Below, piece by piece: positions 1-10,929 of a stretch of 64,000 nt of DNA (position 1 is the first letter of the stretch; each line of letters begins with the position of its first letter). The position numbers and the translations under genes are program-made. The notes beneath the pieces are model-generated. The model saw nothing but the letters and a program-made list of their open reading frames with translations, was not told the origin of the DNA and made no database searches. The stretch comes from Ailanthus altissimus (taxonomy: Eukaryota > Streptophyta > Magnoliopsida > Sapindales > Simaroubaceae): assembly GCA_946807835.1 (NCBI GenBank), contig OX327686.1, positions 17,360,001 through 17,424,000 on the forward strand. Direction: 5' to 3'.

Positions 1-1021
1 CGAATGGTAGAATCTCATTTAACTATTAAACGCCCTAATCGGCACATAAAGGCTGGATGGATACTACTTTTCGATTTTTATTTACGGAGCCATTAAATCT
101 AATCTAACTCACCATCCGGGCCATGAAAATTATTGATCGCCTTATAATTTAGTTGGACATAATTGCCCTTCACTTTTCCAAAAATGGACAATTATGTCCT
201 ATTTTCTTCATTTTTGGTTTTTCCATCAACCATGTACATTCAATTTACAATATGCACCATTTACACACAACAACTTAATCAAAACACCACTTAATCCCTA
301 ACTTCCTTAAAGTGGCAAAATTTCACCCTATGTTCTAACACATTTCTTTTCTCAATTTCTTGTTCCAATTACATCAAAATCAAGCCAATTTCATTCTAAA
401 GCCTTAATTACATCCAATTGAAATCTCTACATCAAAATCACCAAAAACCCTAATTCTTACCCTGGCAATTTCTTGAAATTGATGACTCTTTCAAGCTCCA
501 CACTAGAATTCAACTCAATCTAAGCCAAGAATACACACAAGAATATCAATTGAAGCATTCTTGAAAGCTCACTTATCAAACTCATAAAATAATGCTTTTC
601 TTACCTCTTTTTCTTGAATTTTCACTAATGGAGGCTTCAATTGAGCTTAAGGATTCATATGTAACCTTATTTTAGCTTGATTACACATGAAAAATCCTGA
701 AAACAAAATTGAAATTTCTCTGTAGCAGCACCCCCTTCACCTTGCACGAATTTTGCTCTCTTTTGCTCTAAATGGTTGCTTTTTGTTCTCTTCAAATTTC
801 TACACACTTCCAACATATATATAGTGCTCCCTGAATTGACCATTTTGCCCTTCAACTTACTTAAAATTACTAATTTGCCATTAGTTGAAAACTAATTATG
901 TAATTAGTTCATTTGTAACTATCTAGTTAGAATAGTCCAAAGATCTATCTAGAATTACCAACTTGGCAATCCATGAGATTTCTTCTAATTGGTCCATTCT
1001 CTAATATATAGATTATGTTTC

Positions 1022-2509
1022 TGATGCGATATTTCTATATCATAAATTAAGTGCAAGTATACACTATCGTATGCAAGTAATAAAGAGACTAATTAGTCGG
1101 ATGTCGAACCCACAGGGATAATTTCTTCTTATTAACCAATTACTAAAATTATGTCTTTCTAATAATTATTCAGAAAAATAAAAATTCAAGAATGAATGTA
1201 GAAAATATAACAGTAAAAACACAATGCAATGAGATTTAAAGATATAGCAACGTAGAGAGAACCTAGGATTAATATTATCCCTCAATATGCTTTTTAATGA
1301 TTAACCCTCTAATATTTAACTCACTTAGTCTTTATTATTGATCAAGACACTAATGTATTCACAAGCCTCTTCCAAGGTCATGCAAGTATACCTTAATTTA
1401 CCAAATACCTATATTCCTATGGTACTTGTAATAAATTAAGATTCATTAAGATTAGGTCTTATTGATCATACATGCCAATTAGGTATATTCCTATCCTAAG
1501 TTGAAACTTGCATATGCAACATTGAATGTTACTCTACAATCATGCATCAAATTACCTAGGTCTAAATATTATGATTCCTCTTCCGAGTTTATCAATAATA
1601 TTACCAACTCATTCACCATATATTGGCCAGATATATTGAAGCATTAAACACAAGTAATTTAAATAATAAAAGACTAAGTTTATTAAATACTAAAAGATAT
1701 GGCAATTAAGCACACATATTGAGTTCAAATATTAACCCTAGAAAACAAGTTTAGCTCATGGCTACAAGAGAACAGCAGTAGAAATAATTATAAATCATGA
1801 TACAATTATTAGCAAACCGATATAGACGTCGAATTGCTCTTAATTGCGCTGCCTAGAAACTCTTGATGCCGAAGAACGTCTTGTATCTCTCTCTAAAGAT
1901 GCTTCAATTAAGCTTCTATTGCTCTCCAAGACTTGTACTCTGTATTCTTGGTGCTCTTGGGTCGTCTTGGTTTCTTCCTTGAAGGCTGGGAACGAGTGGC
2001 TTTATATAGGGATTGATATGAGCTTGAAAATCTCAATTCTCGTCGGACTAGGACTCGCACTACCGCTGGCGCGCTATGCATCTGTCGCTGGGGCGACGCG
2101 TGAAAAAGCTATCACCGCTGGAGCGGTGGGATCTTGGCGCTGGGGCGCTGCATGAAAACGGCTTCACCGCTGGCGCGGTGAATTTATGGCGCTGGGGCGA
2201 TGGAGCGTCGCTGGCGCGGTGACTGTCTGCCGCTGGGGCGCTAGACGCGACTTAATCAGGTCGTTTTTCTTATTTCGATCACTATTCAGCGCTGGGGCGA
2301 AAATACTTGTGGCGCGGGGGCGCTGGACTCATAATTTGAAAACTTTGCATTTTAGTCCCTGTTTTCGCTCCTTTTGCGTTCTTTCTTTAAATTTCGTTCA
2401 AGTCCCTATAAATAACAATAATGCACATAAATAGCCATTTATTCTCATAAAATCAGAAAATATCAATAATAAAAACATGAGAAAATATATGACAAATTTG
2501 CCCTTATCA
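1022..2509 (-). mobile_element. Solo LTR S1 (Athila/Tat-like), nested in the E1 3' LTR
   Basis: It is 1488 bp with TG...CA ends and is flanked on both sides by GTTTC (1017-1021 and 2510-2514). Removing it gives the uninterrupted sequence still present in the paralogous LTR near 28670-28690. The reverse complement begins TGATAAGGGCAAATTTG, like the N1 LTR start (TGATAAGGCGTAATTG), and has a TATA-like CCTATATAAAGCC near 2003-2016, so I place it on the minus strand. No internal region or second LTR accompanies it. A sister copy with its own duplication lies at 40603-41980. The assignment to an Athila/Tat lineage is inference from LTR layout. Confidence 0.9.
2062..2330. repeat. GC-rich degenerate short-repeat block inside solo LTR S1
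   Basis: Variants of CGCTGGGGCG and CGCTGGCGCGGTG recur about a dozen times in 270 bp, in sharp contrast to the AT-rich surroundings. The block sits between the LTR start and the TATA-like box, when read in LTR orientation. The sister LTR has a decayed version at about 41580-41810. Confidence 0.8.
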
Positions 2510-2792
2510 GTTTCTCAACAAAGGCTTGTTCTATACATCACCCTTAAAAGAAATGTCATGTAGTAATTTAGAATTTTCTTTTCCAAGCCAATAGTGAAAA
2601 ATTTCAAAAATATTCTAGGGTCATCCGGTGCTCTGATCGAGTATGAAATTACCAAATTAGGTCTAATATCTCTCACGCGCATGATAAAGAAATTTTTTCT
2701 AATAGGGTTAAAATCGAGTAACCCTACGGTGTCTTTATTGCTCTATGTCAAAATCTATGTGCCAATACTACTAATAGGGATTGAATATTACA

Positions 2793-2807
2793 ATTTCACC
2801 TCTCCTT
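2793..2807 (-). other. Polypurine tract of E1
   Basis: On the minus strand this reads AAGGAGAGGTGAAAT, directly before the 3' LTR start. That is the position and base composition of the plus-strand DNA priming site of an LTR retrotransposon. Confidence 0.8.
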
Positions 2808-2835
2808 AAAAAAAAATTCCGTCCTCGAAATTTAA

Positions 2836-3143
2836 ATCATACCTGTCTCAAAGAGGTGAGGATATTGCACTCGCATCTAATCTTCACGTTCCCATGTGGC
2901 TTCTTCCACTCAATGGTTCATCCATAAGACCTTCACTAAGGGAATGCTTTTGTTACGAAACACTTGCTCTTTCCGGTTTAGGATTTGCACAGGCTTCTCT
3001 TCGTAGGTCAAGTTCTCATTCAATTCTACTAATTGTTCCCTTAGGATGTACGAAGGATCTGCTATATACTTGCGAAGCATGGAAACATGAAACACATCAT
3101 GGATTTTAGCCAGATCTTCGGGTAACCGTAGACAATATGCCAC
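2836..3143 (-). pseudogene. Integrase C-terminus and chromodomain of E1
   Basis: The 77-residue open frame contains DVFHVSMLRKY, the conserved segment after the integrase core, and then PVQILNRKEQVFRNKSIPLV followed by KVLWMNH. After an in-frame stop the same frame continues with EEATWERE and MRVQYPHLF. This is the typical chromodomain end of plant chromoviruses, which is thought to guide integration to heterochromatin. At least two stops (one after MNH, one before MRVQ) interrupt it. Confidence 0.85.
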
Positions 3144-3189
3144 CTTTCCAACTCTTTTAACTATCTCGTACGGCTCAATATATTGGGGA

Positions 3190-4090
3190 CTCAGCTTTCC
3201 TCCCTTCCCAAATCTTAGTACTCCTTTCTATGGCGATATATTTAGAAAGACTTTATCACCGATCTGAAACTCCAAGTCTCTTTTCATGTTATCTGCATAA
3301 CTTTTCTGTCTATCATTAGCTATTTTCAATCTCTGCCTGATAAGTTGAATCTTTTCTGAAATAATTTGGACAATTTCTGGACCGCAGCTTCCTTTCACCT
3401 ACCTTATCCCAATAAACTGGAGTTCTGCATTTTCTTCCATATAATGCTTCATATGGTGCCATCTTGATGCTAGTCTGATAGCTATTATTGTAAGCGAACT
3501 CCATTAGCGGCAGATGAGTATCCCAACTCCCCTTAAACTCCATAACACACGCTCTAAGCATATCTTTAAGTGTCTAAATTATCCGCTCAGACTGACCATC
3601 CGTCTGTGGATGAAATACCGTACTGAAACTCAATTTTGTGCCTAGAGCTTTCTATAAGCTGAGCCAAAATTGAGAAGTGAATCGTGGATCCCTGCCTGAC
3701 ACAATGGACACTAGAACTCCATGGAGTCGTACCACCTTATCTATGTACAATTGGGCCAATTTATCTAAAGAATAATTACTTCTAATGGGTAGGAAATGGG
3801 CAGATTTCGTCAACCTATCAATAATTACCCATATTGCATCATTGCCTCTCTGGCTACGCGAAAGTTCCACCACGAAGTCCATCGTTATTCTTTCCCATTT
3901 CCACTCTGAAATAGGAAGGGGTTGCAAGAGCTTAGCAGGTTTTTTATGCTTAACCTTTACTTGCTAGAAAGTTAGGCATCTCGAGACAAATTCAGCTATA
4001 TCTTTCTTCATGCCCTTCCACCAGTAGTGCTATTTTAGGGTACAATACATCTTTGTGCTCCCCGGATGCATAGCATATGCAGAAGAATAA
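3190..4090 (-). pseudogene. Integrase domain of E1
   Basis: The zinc-binding N-terminus begins around HPGSTKMY (near 4065). The catalytic core at 3927-3316 shows MDFVVELSRSQRGNDAIW with the first Asp intact (3877-3879). The second catalytic Asp is replaced by Gly in SGRDPRF (3694-3696). HPQTDGQSERI supplies the Glu and is followed by a stop. LMEFAYNNSYQTS and APYEALYGRKCRTP follow, both typical of plant gypsy integrases. A frameshift and stops divide the domain, so it is inactive. Confidence 0.88.
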
Positions 4091-4389
4091 GCTTCTTCCA
4101 TAATCTCTCTTCTTAACTCATTTACATCCGGAACACATAACCTCTGACCCAAGGTTACTACACCATCCTCGGTCACTGAAATATCATTCCGCTGCCCAGA
4201 CTTGATTTCACCCTTTAATTTAACTACCTGTGGATTTTGAGTCTGTAGTTCTTTGATCCGATCAACCAATATTGGACGGACCTGAAATGTGGCTAATAGT
4301 GCTCCCAAATCTGACAATTCTAATTTTACACCTAATGGCCTCATTTCTACCAACATTGATAGATATGCGACCTTCAAGTGAGCTGTTGA

Positions 4390-4791
4390 ACCGATAGGCT
4401 TCCTACTGAGATCATCTGCTACCACATTAGCTTTTCCCAGATGGTACTTTATGGTACACTCATAATCTTTAATAAGCTCCAGCCACCTTCTCTGCCTCAT
4501 ATTCAATTCTTTCTGGGTAAACAAGTACTGCAGGCTCTTATAATCCGTAAAGATCTTGCAAGGAACCCCATACAAATAATGTCTCCAAATTCTTAAAGCA
4601 AAAACTACTGCAGCTAGTTCTAGGTCATGTGTAGGATAATTCTGTTCATGCTTCTTCAATTGTTTGGAAGCATAAGCTATTACTTTCTCCTTCTGCATCA
4701 GTACACAACTTAGACCTTGCCTGGAAGCATTACAATATATGATAAATCCATCATTCCCTGACGGAAGTGTAAGCACTGGGGCCGAAGTCAA
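4390..4791 (-). pseudogene. RNase H domain of E1
   Basis: The frame contains [55 protein letters not shown] and [11 protein letters not shown]. These are the ordered motifs of gypsy RNase H. The first catalytic Asp, normally just before ASRQG, is Asn here (about 4729-4731), which should abolish metal binding. The stretch is otherwise open as far as the integrase N-terminus. Confidence 0.88.
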
Positions 4792-4818
4792 CCTTCACTT
4801 TAGCTCTTCAAAACTCTG

Positions 4819-5640
4819 CTAGCATGCTTCTGACCATAAAAACTCCCTATAATATCTGACCAAACCCAAGAAACTATGGACCTCTGTCACGTTCGTGGGC
4901 TGTCTCCAATTCACTATTGCTTCGATCTTCTGGGGATCTACTGCTACCCCTTCTGCAGAGATTATATGCCCCAAAAATGCAACTCTTTCTAGCCAATATT
5001 GACATTTACTAAGTTTGGTGTACAGCCGATGCTCCCTAAAGATCTGTACAACTATCCTCAGATGTTCTGCATGCTCTTCCTTACTGCTTGAATAAACCAA
5101 TATATCATCAATAAATACTATCACAAACTGATCTAAATAGGATCTAAAAACTTTATTCATGAGATCCATAAAAGCAGTTGGGGCATTAGTCAGCTCAAAA
5201 GGCATAATCAAGAATTTGTAATGCCCATATCGGGTTCTAAAGGCCTTCTTAGGAACATCTTCCTCTCGGATCTTCAGTTGATGATAACCTAACCTCAGAT
5301 CTATCTTCAAAAATATTCTGGCTCCCTGTAGCTAATCAAACAAATCATCAATTCTTGAAAGTGGATATTGATTATGCACCGTTACTTTATTCAGTTCCCT
5401 GTAATCAATGCATAATCTCATGCTTCCGTCTTTCTTCTTTACAAATAAAACCGGTGCCCCCCAAGGAGAAGTACTCGGTCTAATGAAACCCTTATTCACC
5501 AACTCTTCTAACTGAACCTTTAGTTCTTTCAATTTTGAATGAGCCATTCTGTAGGGTACTTTAGAAATTGGTCGCGTTCCAGGGGCTACTTCTATTTTAA
5601 ACTTTATCTCTCTATCTGGAGGCAAGCCCGGAAGATCCTC
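4819..5640 (-). pseudogene. Reverse transcriptase domain of E1
   Basis: Two open frames (6186-5332 and 5310-4819) are separated by an in-frame stop near 5331. The first ends in [20 protein letters not shown], then [20 protein letters not shown]. The second has [28 protein letters not shown] and the catalytic [10 protein letters not shown] at about 5104-5115. The FIDD aspartates are intact. MPFELTNAP differs from the usual MPFGLTNAP. The frame is lost again near 4819 before RNase H. Confidence 0.9.
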
Positions 5641-5699
5641 TGGGAATACATTCGGAAACTCTCTAACCACCGGAATATCCTCTAATTTTATTCCACCAT

Positions 5700-6186
5700 C
5701 TCTTACGTCTATGGCATAGACTAAGTAACCCTGACATAACTTCCAAAGCATCTTTCTTGCCCTCATTACCGATACCATGCTGGCGGAAAGTGATTTTTGC
5801 ACCCCACGAAAAATAACTTTTATTCCACCTGGGCTACATAATTTGACTTCTTTCTGAAAGCAATCCACTGAGGCCCGATATTTTGACAACCAATCCATCC
5901 CTAAAATCACATCAAACTCACTGATGGCCAGCACAATCAAATCCGCCATAAACTCTTGGCTCTCAATACTGATTTTACTACCCTTATACACCCTTTCTGC
6001 TACAATGGAGTCTCCTGTAGAAAGAGACACTGCTACTGTACAATCTAATAACTGGGGCGCTGTACTAGCATTTGTAGCAAACTCCATAGAAATAAAAGAA
6101 TGGGTCACTCCAGGATCTATCAATACATAAGCATCTCGATCAAAATTTGACATCGTACCTGTCACAACTTCTGGGGCTGCATCCAC
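5700..6186 (-). pseudogene. Aspartic protease region of E1
   Basis: The segment opens near [20 protein letters not shown], which is the retropepsin active-site region, followed by [20 protein letters not shown], the conserved second half of gypsy proteases. The active-site triplet is DPG, a variant I recall as common in this plant clade rather than a defect. The domain is open as far as it can be read and is continuous with the RT linker. Confidence 0.85.
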
Positions 6187-6189
6187 CTC

Positions 6190-7418
6190 CTACTGTGTCA
6201 CTGCAAAAACCCTAGCTTGGATATGCGGTTTACCTTACGGTCCTGTGGATGATCCTCCTCGACCAGCTCCCCTACTAGGCTGGCTTGCGTCGTTCAATCT
6301 TCTGAATTGGGGACCTCCTCGAATCTGTCCTCAGCCACCACTATCCTATCCCGGTGCTGGTGGTCTCTCTTCTGGCTTGCTGCTAACTCCATCATTCGGG
6401 CAATCTCTCATGTAGTGGCCCTCTTGACCACACTTATAATAACCAGTAGTCCCATTCCTACAATTCCCTGGATAGGCCTTGCCACATTTATTACATACCG
6501 AAAAATTCTTCCAACTCTCCTTAGTGCTTCGGAATCCGATCGATGGTTGCCGAACGGAAGCTTATCTGGATTGAGCTCCTTGGCTTGGTTTCTGACTACT
6601 AGACTATATAGATCTCTCCTCTGTTTGGGTGAATTTACTCGGTCCTCCTCGAGAACCACCTGACCAACCTTTTTTCTGGCCCTGCAGTTTTGATTTAGGG
6701 ATGGCCGCCATGCTTCTTTCAACTCGAGTTGTAGCTTCCACCAATGCTCCATACTGAGTGTGGGCTGCCGATACCACATACGCCCTGATTTGAGGATTGA
6801 GACCCACTGCAAATCGGTTAGCCTTCTGCTCTTCATTATCGATTATAAAGGGAACGACACGGAGGAGCTCTAAAAACTTCTTCTCGTACTCTGCCACCGA
6901 GAGGGAACCTTGTTCGAGCTTGAAGAACTCTTCTATCTTTGCATCTTTATAACTTTTGGCGTATAACTTTGTTCGAGCTTGAAAAGTGCCCAAGATACTC
7001 CATCGGCATTCCTCCTTTGTAAGGCCTTCCACCAATCTTTCGCTCCTTCCTTTAGTAGAAATACGGAGTATACCACCATCTACTCTTCCATACATCCCAT
7101 AACCTGAAAACTTTCTTCATTGTTCTCTAACCAAGATAGAGCTCTCTCACGATCTCCGATACCATTATAAGGCTTAGCGCCCAATTTCTTGGCGCACTCA
7201 ATGGACACTCCGGTCTCTCTTGGTTGATGGATCGTTGTTGCTAGTATCTGGGCCATCTAACCTATATTCACATTTTCACCCTCTGGCTCAGCAGGTTGGG
7301 ATGATGCGTGAGGGGTCTGAGGCGTAGGAACATTTACCGACTCATTTTCCTGCTCCTCTTCAGATGCAAGAGCCTCCGCAGCTGCTCTGCTAGTACGTGG
7401 GCCTCCACGACGATGCAT
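6190..7418 (-). pseudogene. Gag region of E1 with zinc knuckles
   Basis: The start at 7418 gives an N-terminus MHRRGGPRTSRAAAEALASE, with a low-complexity Pro/Ser/Glu segment after it. The capsid-like stretch (7095-6604) has AEYEKKFLELLRVVPFI and ANRFAVGLNPQIR, typical of retrotransposon gag. Near 6415-6500 are two knuckle-like motifs. In the second, GYYKCGQEGHYMRDC, the first Cys of the C-x2-C-x4-H-x4-C motif is Tyr. Several stops and frameshifts occur, including one between codons of the gag N-terminus around 7260. Confidence 0.85.
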
Positions 7419-7535
7419 ATTTTCTGTAAATTTAGTGATGCAAAGAATTCAACTTACTAAACTTAGAAAAATATGCATGCAATTTCAAGAATCTCATTTT
7501 AAAAATAACTTTTTAACTAAAACTTCAAAAACTGT

Positions 7536-7547
7536 GCTCTGATACCA
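7536..7547 (-). other. Primer-binding site of E1 (initiator Met tRNA type)
   Basis: The plus strand reads gctctgatacca, the complement of TGGTATCAGAGC, the standard plant primer-binding site matching initiator methionine tRNA. It lies three bases from the 5' LTR edge at 7551. Confidence 0.88.
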
Positions 7548-7603
7548 CTCTGACAGGACTCGACCCGAGAACTTCTGCAGCAGATCCCAGCGGCTCTGCC
7601 GGG

Positions 7604-7860
7604 TGATAAGGCGTAATTGTATAAACTATTTTATCTTTCTAACTTGATATTTGTTCAATTTATCTCAATAATTGGGCTATTTATGCATATTAATGTTGTT
7701 TTATAGGTTGAGGCATTATCGGAGCAAAAATACCGGAAAACGGACGCAAAATGGAGCATTAGAGATAAAAATACGAATGGAGGCACTGTTTGCTACAGTG
7801 GCACTGTTGCTACAGTACTACTGTTTTGCTACAGTGCAGCGCCGCGGCACTGGATTGAGG
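7604..7860 (+). repeat. Truncated 5' LTR of N1
   Basis: It starts TGATAAGGCGTAATTG and matches 10055-10310 almost base for base. It stops near ggcactggatt and continues directly into internal sequence (gattctgaattttttgc) that normally lies after the primer-binding site. About 2 kb of LTR and the primer-binding site are therefore missing. Confidence 0.85.
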
Positions 7861-10054
7861 CACTGTTTGTTGATTCTGAATTTTTTGCTAATATTATGGT
7901 AAAGTAACTTGATTTTAATTTAGGCATTTTGTTTCTTTTAAGTTTTGTTATGTTTGGGTTGTTGTGGTTGTTTTGAAGGTGCATTCAAAGAGGTTATTAT
8001 GTTGAAGATCAACAAGGTTCACACTTCCGAACAAGATTTTGGTTCTTGCCAAGCAAGTTCAATGAAAGGAAATCAAAGAAAGAAATTGGCAAGATCATTG
8101 AATGACCATTGAAGAACGATAAAAGAGGAGTGTTCCTTGGGAAAAATGCCTCGAAAATGCAATTTTTCCACCACAACCTCGGAAGAAGTCTAGCTAGTGA
8201 CAACAAATCAAGCGCTTCTTGGGAGGCAACCCAAGTGTATTTTAATTTTTGATTTTAATCCTTTTGTTTAATGTTTGTTTTTCTTTCTTGCAGTGTGTTG
8301 AAACAACAATTCGAAATCTCATAAAGGCATGGAAACGAAATCTGAAAAAAAAGCTAATATGATGCATCCAAATGGAGCTCACAATTGGGGACAAACCAAA
8401 TGTGGCAGCAACTTAAGGTTGCAGCCTCAACACCGAGAAGTTTCAAGTCAAAAACCCATGTTGTGGACAACAAGGCTCCTCAAATTTCATATATTGGAAA
8501 GCATCACTCAATGGCTTTAAGGACCAACTCAAGCAATAACTTCCTCATTGCGATTCAAGCATCACGCCATTGTCTACAATGGGAGTTTCTTTTTACTTAC
8601 CTCTAGTTTAGCCATTGTGGACAATGTCAACTTTAAGTTTGGGGGAGGAAAATATTCATTTCCATATGGATCATGCTTATTACGATTGTTGTTTTTAGTT
8701 GTTTGTTTTGCATAATTTGTTTTTTTTTTTTTTTTGTTTTTGCTTTGTTTTGTTTTGTTTGTTTTCTTTCATTTTAGTGTTTAGTTGTGGGTTGGTTGAA
8801 TGATTAGTAGTCAATGATATGAAATAGAAACATGATTTCAAATGCTATGTTCTTTTGGAAACAATGAATGTTGTGATTGTTTACTTGGTAATCTAGGACA
8901 AGTTCAGCTTCACTTTGTGACCACTTGATATTTCGAGCACATAGTTAGAATTATTTAGTTTTATGCTTACTTAGAAGACTTTTATGCACTACAAGAATAA
9001 ATATGGTCTCAAGAACACTCTAGAACTTGTTTGAGCATCACTCAAGGCGAAATCCTAGGGCATACATAATTAAGGATATGATTTTAGGCCATCTTTGGAC
9101 TGATTGAGCCTTTCAAGCTAACCTATGTATAATTTTGACCGTAGTCACCCCCGTTGAGCCTAATTATCATTTTTCCTTGCTAACTATATCATTACCTTAG
9201 CCTTTACTTTTATTATCCTTCATAGTACCCATCACGCCATAAGTATAGCACTTCTTTTAAAGACTTGTGTGAACTTTTATAAGTGAAGGGGTGAAGTAAA
9301 GAAGAGCTTTGGGTTTGGTTATAAATGTTGGTTGTTCAAATATGAAAAGCTTAAGTTTGGGGGTATAGTGACTTATATGTAAAAAAAAAAAAAAAAAAAA
9401 AAAATCAAAGAGAAAAAAAAAAGAAGCAAAAAGAAAAATTGAGTTTGCTATACCTCTAGCTTAAATAAAAAGAAAAGAAGAGCAACAAAATAGCTAGAGA
9501 ATCAAAGAAATAAGTTTGGGGGAAATTGGGTGGAAAACAATGGTTGAGTTTGAGTAACCTCAAGAGGAATGTGTGTTTATGGTGTAAGTTGAGCCAAAAT
9601 CGATCCATTTTATCATACCCTCACCCTAGCCATGCATTACAAGCTAACTAAAGTCCTATTTGATCCTTGATTATGTGTGTGCCTACATTAGTGGAGAGTG
9701 ATGCGAAAAACAAGCATATGAAGTGTTAAATAAAAGCAAAAATCTCATAGAGATCATTTCATTATCTTATGTGCATAAACTAATCCGAGCGCATGCTACT
9801 AATGATTTTAGCTATTCACACACACACCAAGTAGGTCACTTGTAGGTATGAATAAGTGTTGGATTAACATGTTGAATGGTTATGATGTTTAGAATTTCCT
9901 TGAGAATTGTAGTCATGAGAAATTTTTGAGATAAATTATTAATCGTTTGCCAACCCAATGTTTTATATCTTTTTATTGTTTGTTGTCATTTTTTTTGTGT
10001 TGTTCGTGTGCTCTCTTACTCGAGGACGAGCAAGTATTTAAGTTTGGGGGTATT
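7861..10054 (+). other. Internal region of N1, non-coding remnant
   Basis: It has no recognisable protein domain; the small ORFs at 8329-8606 align to non-coding 3' sequence of E3 and are not convincing genes. It includes a polyadenine run of about 24 bases at 9381-9404, in a purine-rich context. AAGTTTGGGGG occurs four times (8635, 9353, 9512, 10040); the last abuts the 3' LTR and is the polypurine tract proper. Confidence 0.75.
10040..10054 (+). other. Polypurine tract of N1
   Basis: AAGTTTGGGGGTATT directly precedes the 3' LTR start TGATAAGG. This sequence and position are usual for Athila-like elements. Confidence 0.85.
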
Positions 10055-10400
10055 TGATAAGGCGTAATTGTATAAACTATTTTATCTTCCTAACTTGATA
10101 TTTGTTCAATTTATCTCAATAATTGGGCTATTTATGCATATTAATGTTGTTTTATAGGTTGAGGCATTATCGGAGCAAAAATACCGGAAAACGGACGCAA
10201 AATGGAGCATTAGAGATAAAAATACGAATGGAGGCACTGTTTGCTACAGTGCACTGTTGCTACAGTACCACTGTTTTGCTACAGTGCAGCCCGCGGCACT
10301 GGATTTCAGCACCGCGGCGCCAATTGCAGAAAGTGAGCGCCGCGGCGCTGAATTCTGGGCACTCCTTAAGGGCATTTTTTTCCTCTTTTTGCAACCCTAC

Positions 10401-10410
10401 CTATATAAAC
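10401..10410 (+). promoter_or_regulatory. TATA-like box in the N1 3' LTR
   Basis: CTATATAAAC in a region that rises from GC-rich repeats into a leader. The layout matches plant LTR promoters. Activity is inferred. Confidence 0.6.
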
Positions 10411-10929
10411 ACCCATTGTTTAGCCAAAGAGAAGAGAGGGGAGTAGAGGCACGAAATTGAAAGGAGGAGAAGGCTTGAGCTCAAATTGAAGGAGAAGAAA
10501 TGATGTCTCCAAGGTTTCATGTGCATCATTGAAGACAATTGAAGAATTGAAACCTTGGAGACATCCCAAATTCGGTTTTCCCTTTCCTTTTCTTTGTTTT
10601 TATCCTTTGTTGTCATTTCAATTATGAATATTAGTTTTAATGAGATGTATCTATGGATGGTTGGATAATTATAGTTATGGTTGGATTTTCATGTGATTAA
10701 ACTTGATTCCAAGGATTGATGTAGTTTTATTAATATTATGTTTGGATGATTTAGTATAAATTCGTGTAATTCATTTATGTTTCTTTATGCTTAATGCTTC
10801 CAATTGATTGATAAATGAATTGGTTGTTGTGAATGTATGGATTTATGCTTGAAAGAGATTGATCCATTTATAGGATTTGGGAGAAACATAGCTTTAGGTT
10901 GCTATTGAGTTGAAAGGCCAATAACACCT

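Larger units (their letters stand above)
1..2792 (-). mobile_element. 3' LTR of chromovirus E1, cut by window start and split by a nested solo LTR
   Basis: This is the reverse complement of a long Ty3/gypsy LTR. It matches the complete copies at 28395-31178 and 12336-15069. On the minus strand the LTR starts TGTAATATTCAATCCC, its first base being at 2792. The first part of the window (1-1021) and 2510-2792 form one continuous LTR once the nested insertion at 1022-2509 and one 5-bp duplication are removed. About 1.3 kb of LTR is visible; by comparison with the 2.78-kb copies, roughly 1.5 kb lies to the left of the window. A purine-rich tract adjoins it at 2793-2807. Confidence 0.9.
2830..7418 (-). 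pseudogene. Broken gag-pol polyprotein of chromovirus E1 (Tekay/Del-like)
   Basis: One long gag-pol reading frame on the minus strand, now broken by stops and frameshifts. The order is gag, zinc knuckles, aspartic protease, reverse transcriptase, RNase H, integrase, chromodomain, which is the Ty3/gypsy order. The C-terminal chromodomain marks a chromovirus; the clade name Tekay/Del rests on recall of family proteins. The start ATG at 7418 is just downstream of the primer-binding site. Open stretches lie at 7095-6604, 6186-5332, 5310-4819, 4791-4030, 3927-3652, 3561-3316 and 3143-2910. The domains are described separately. The element could not make a full polyprotein as it stands. Confidence 0.92.

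Noticed and set aside
6120..6150. DPG in place of DSG or DTG as a protease defect in E1
   Set aside because: The DPG form is, as far as I recall, normal in this plant chromovirus clade, so it is not counted as damage.
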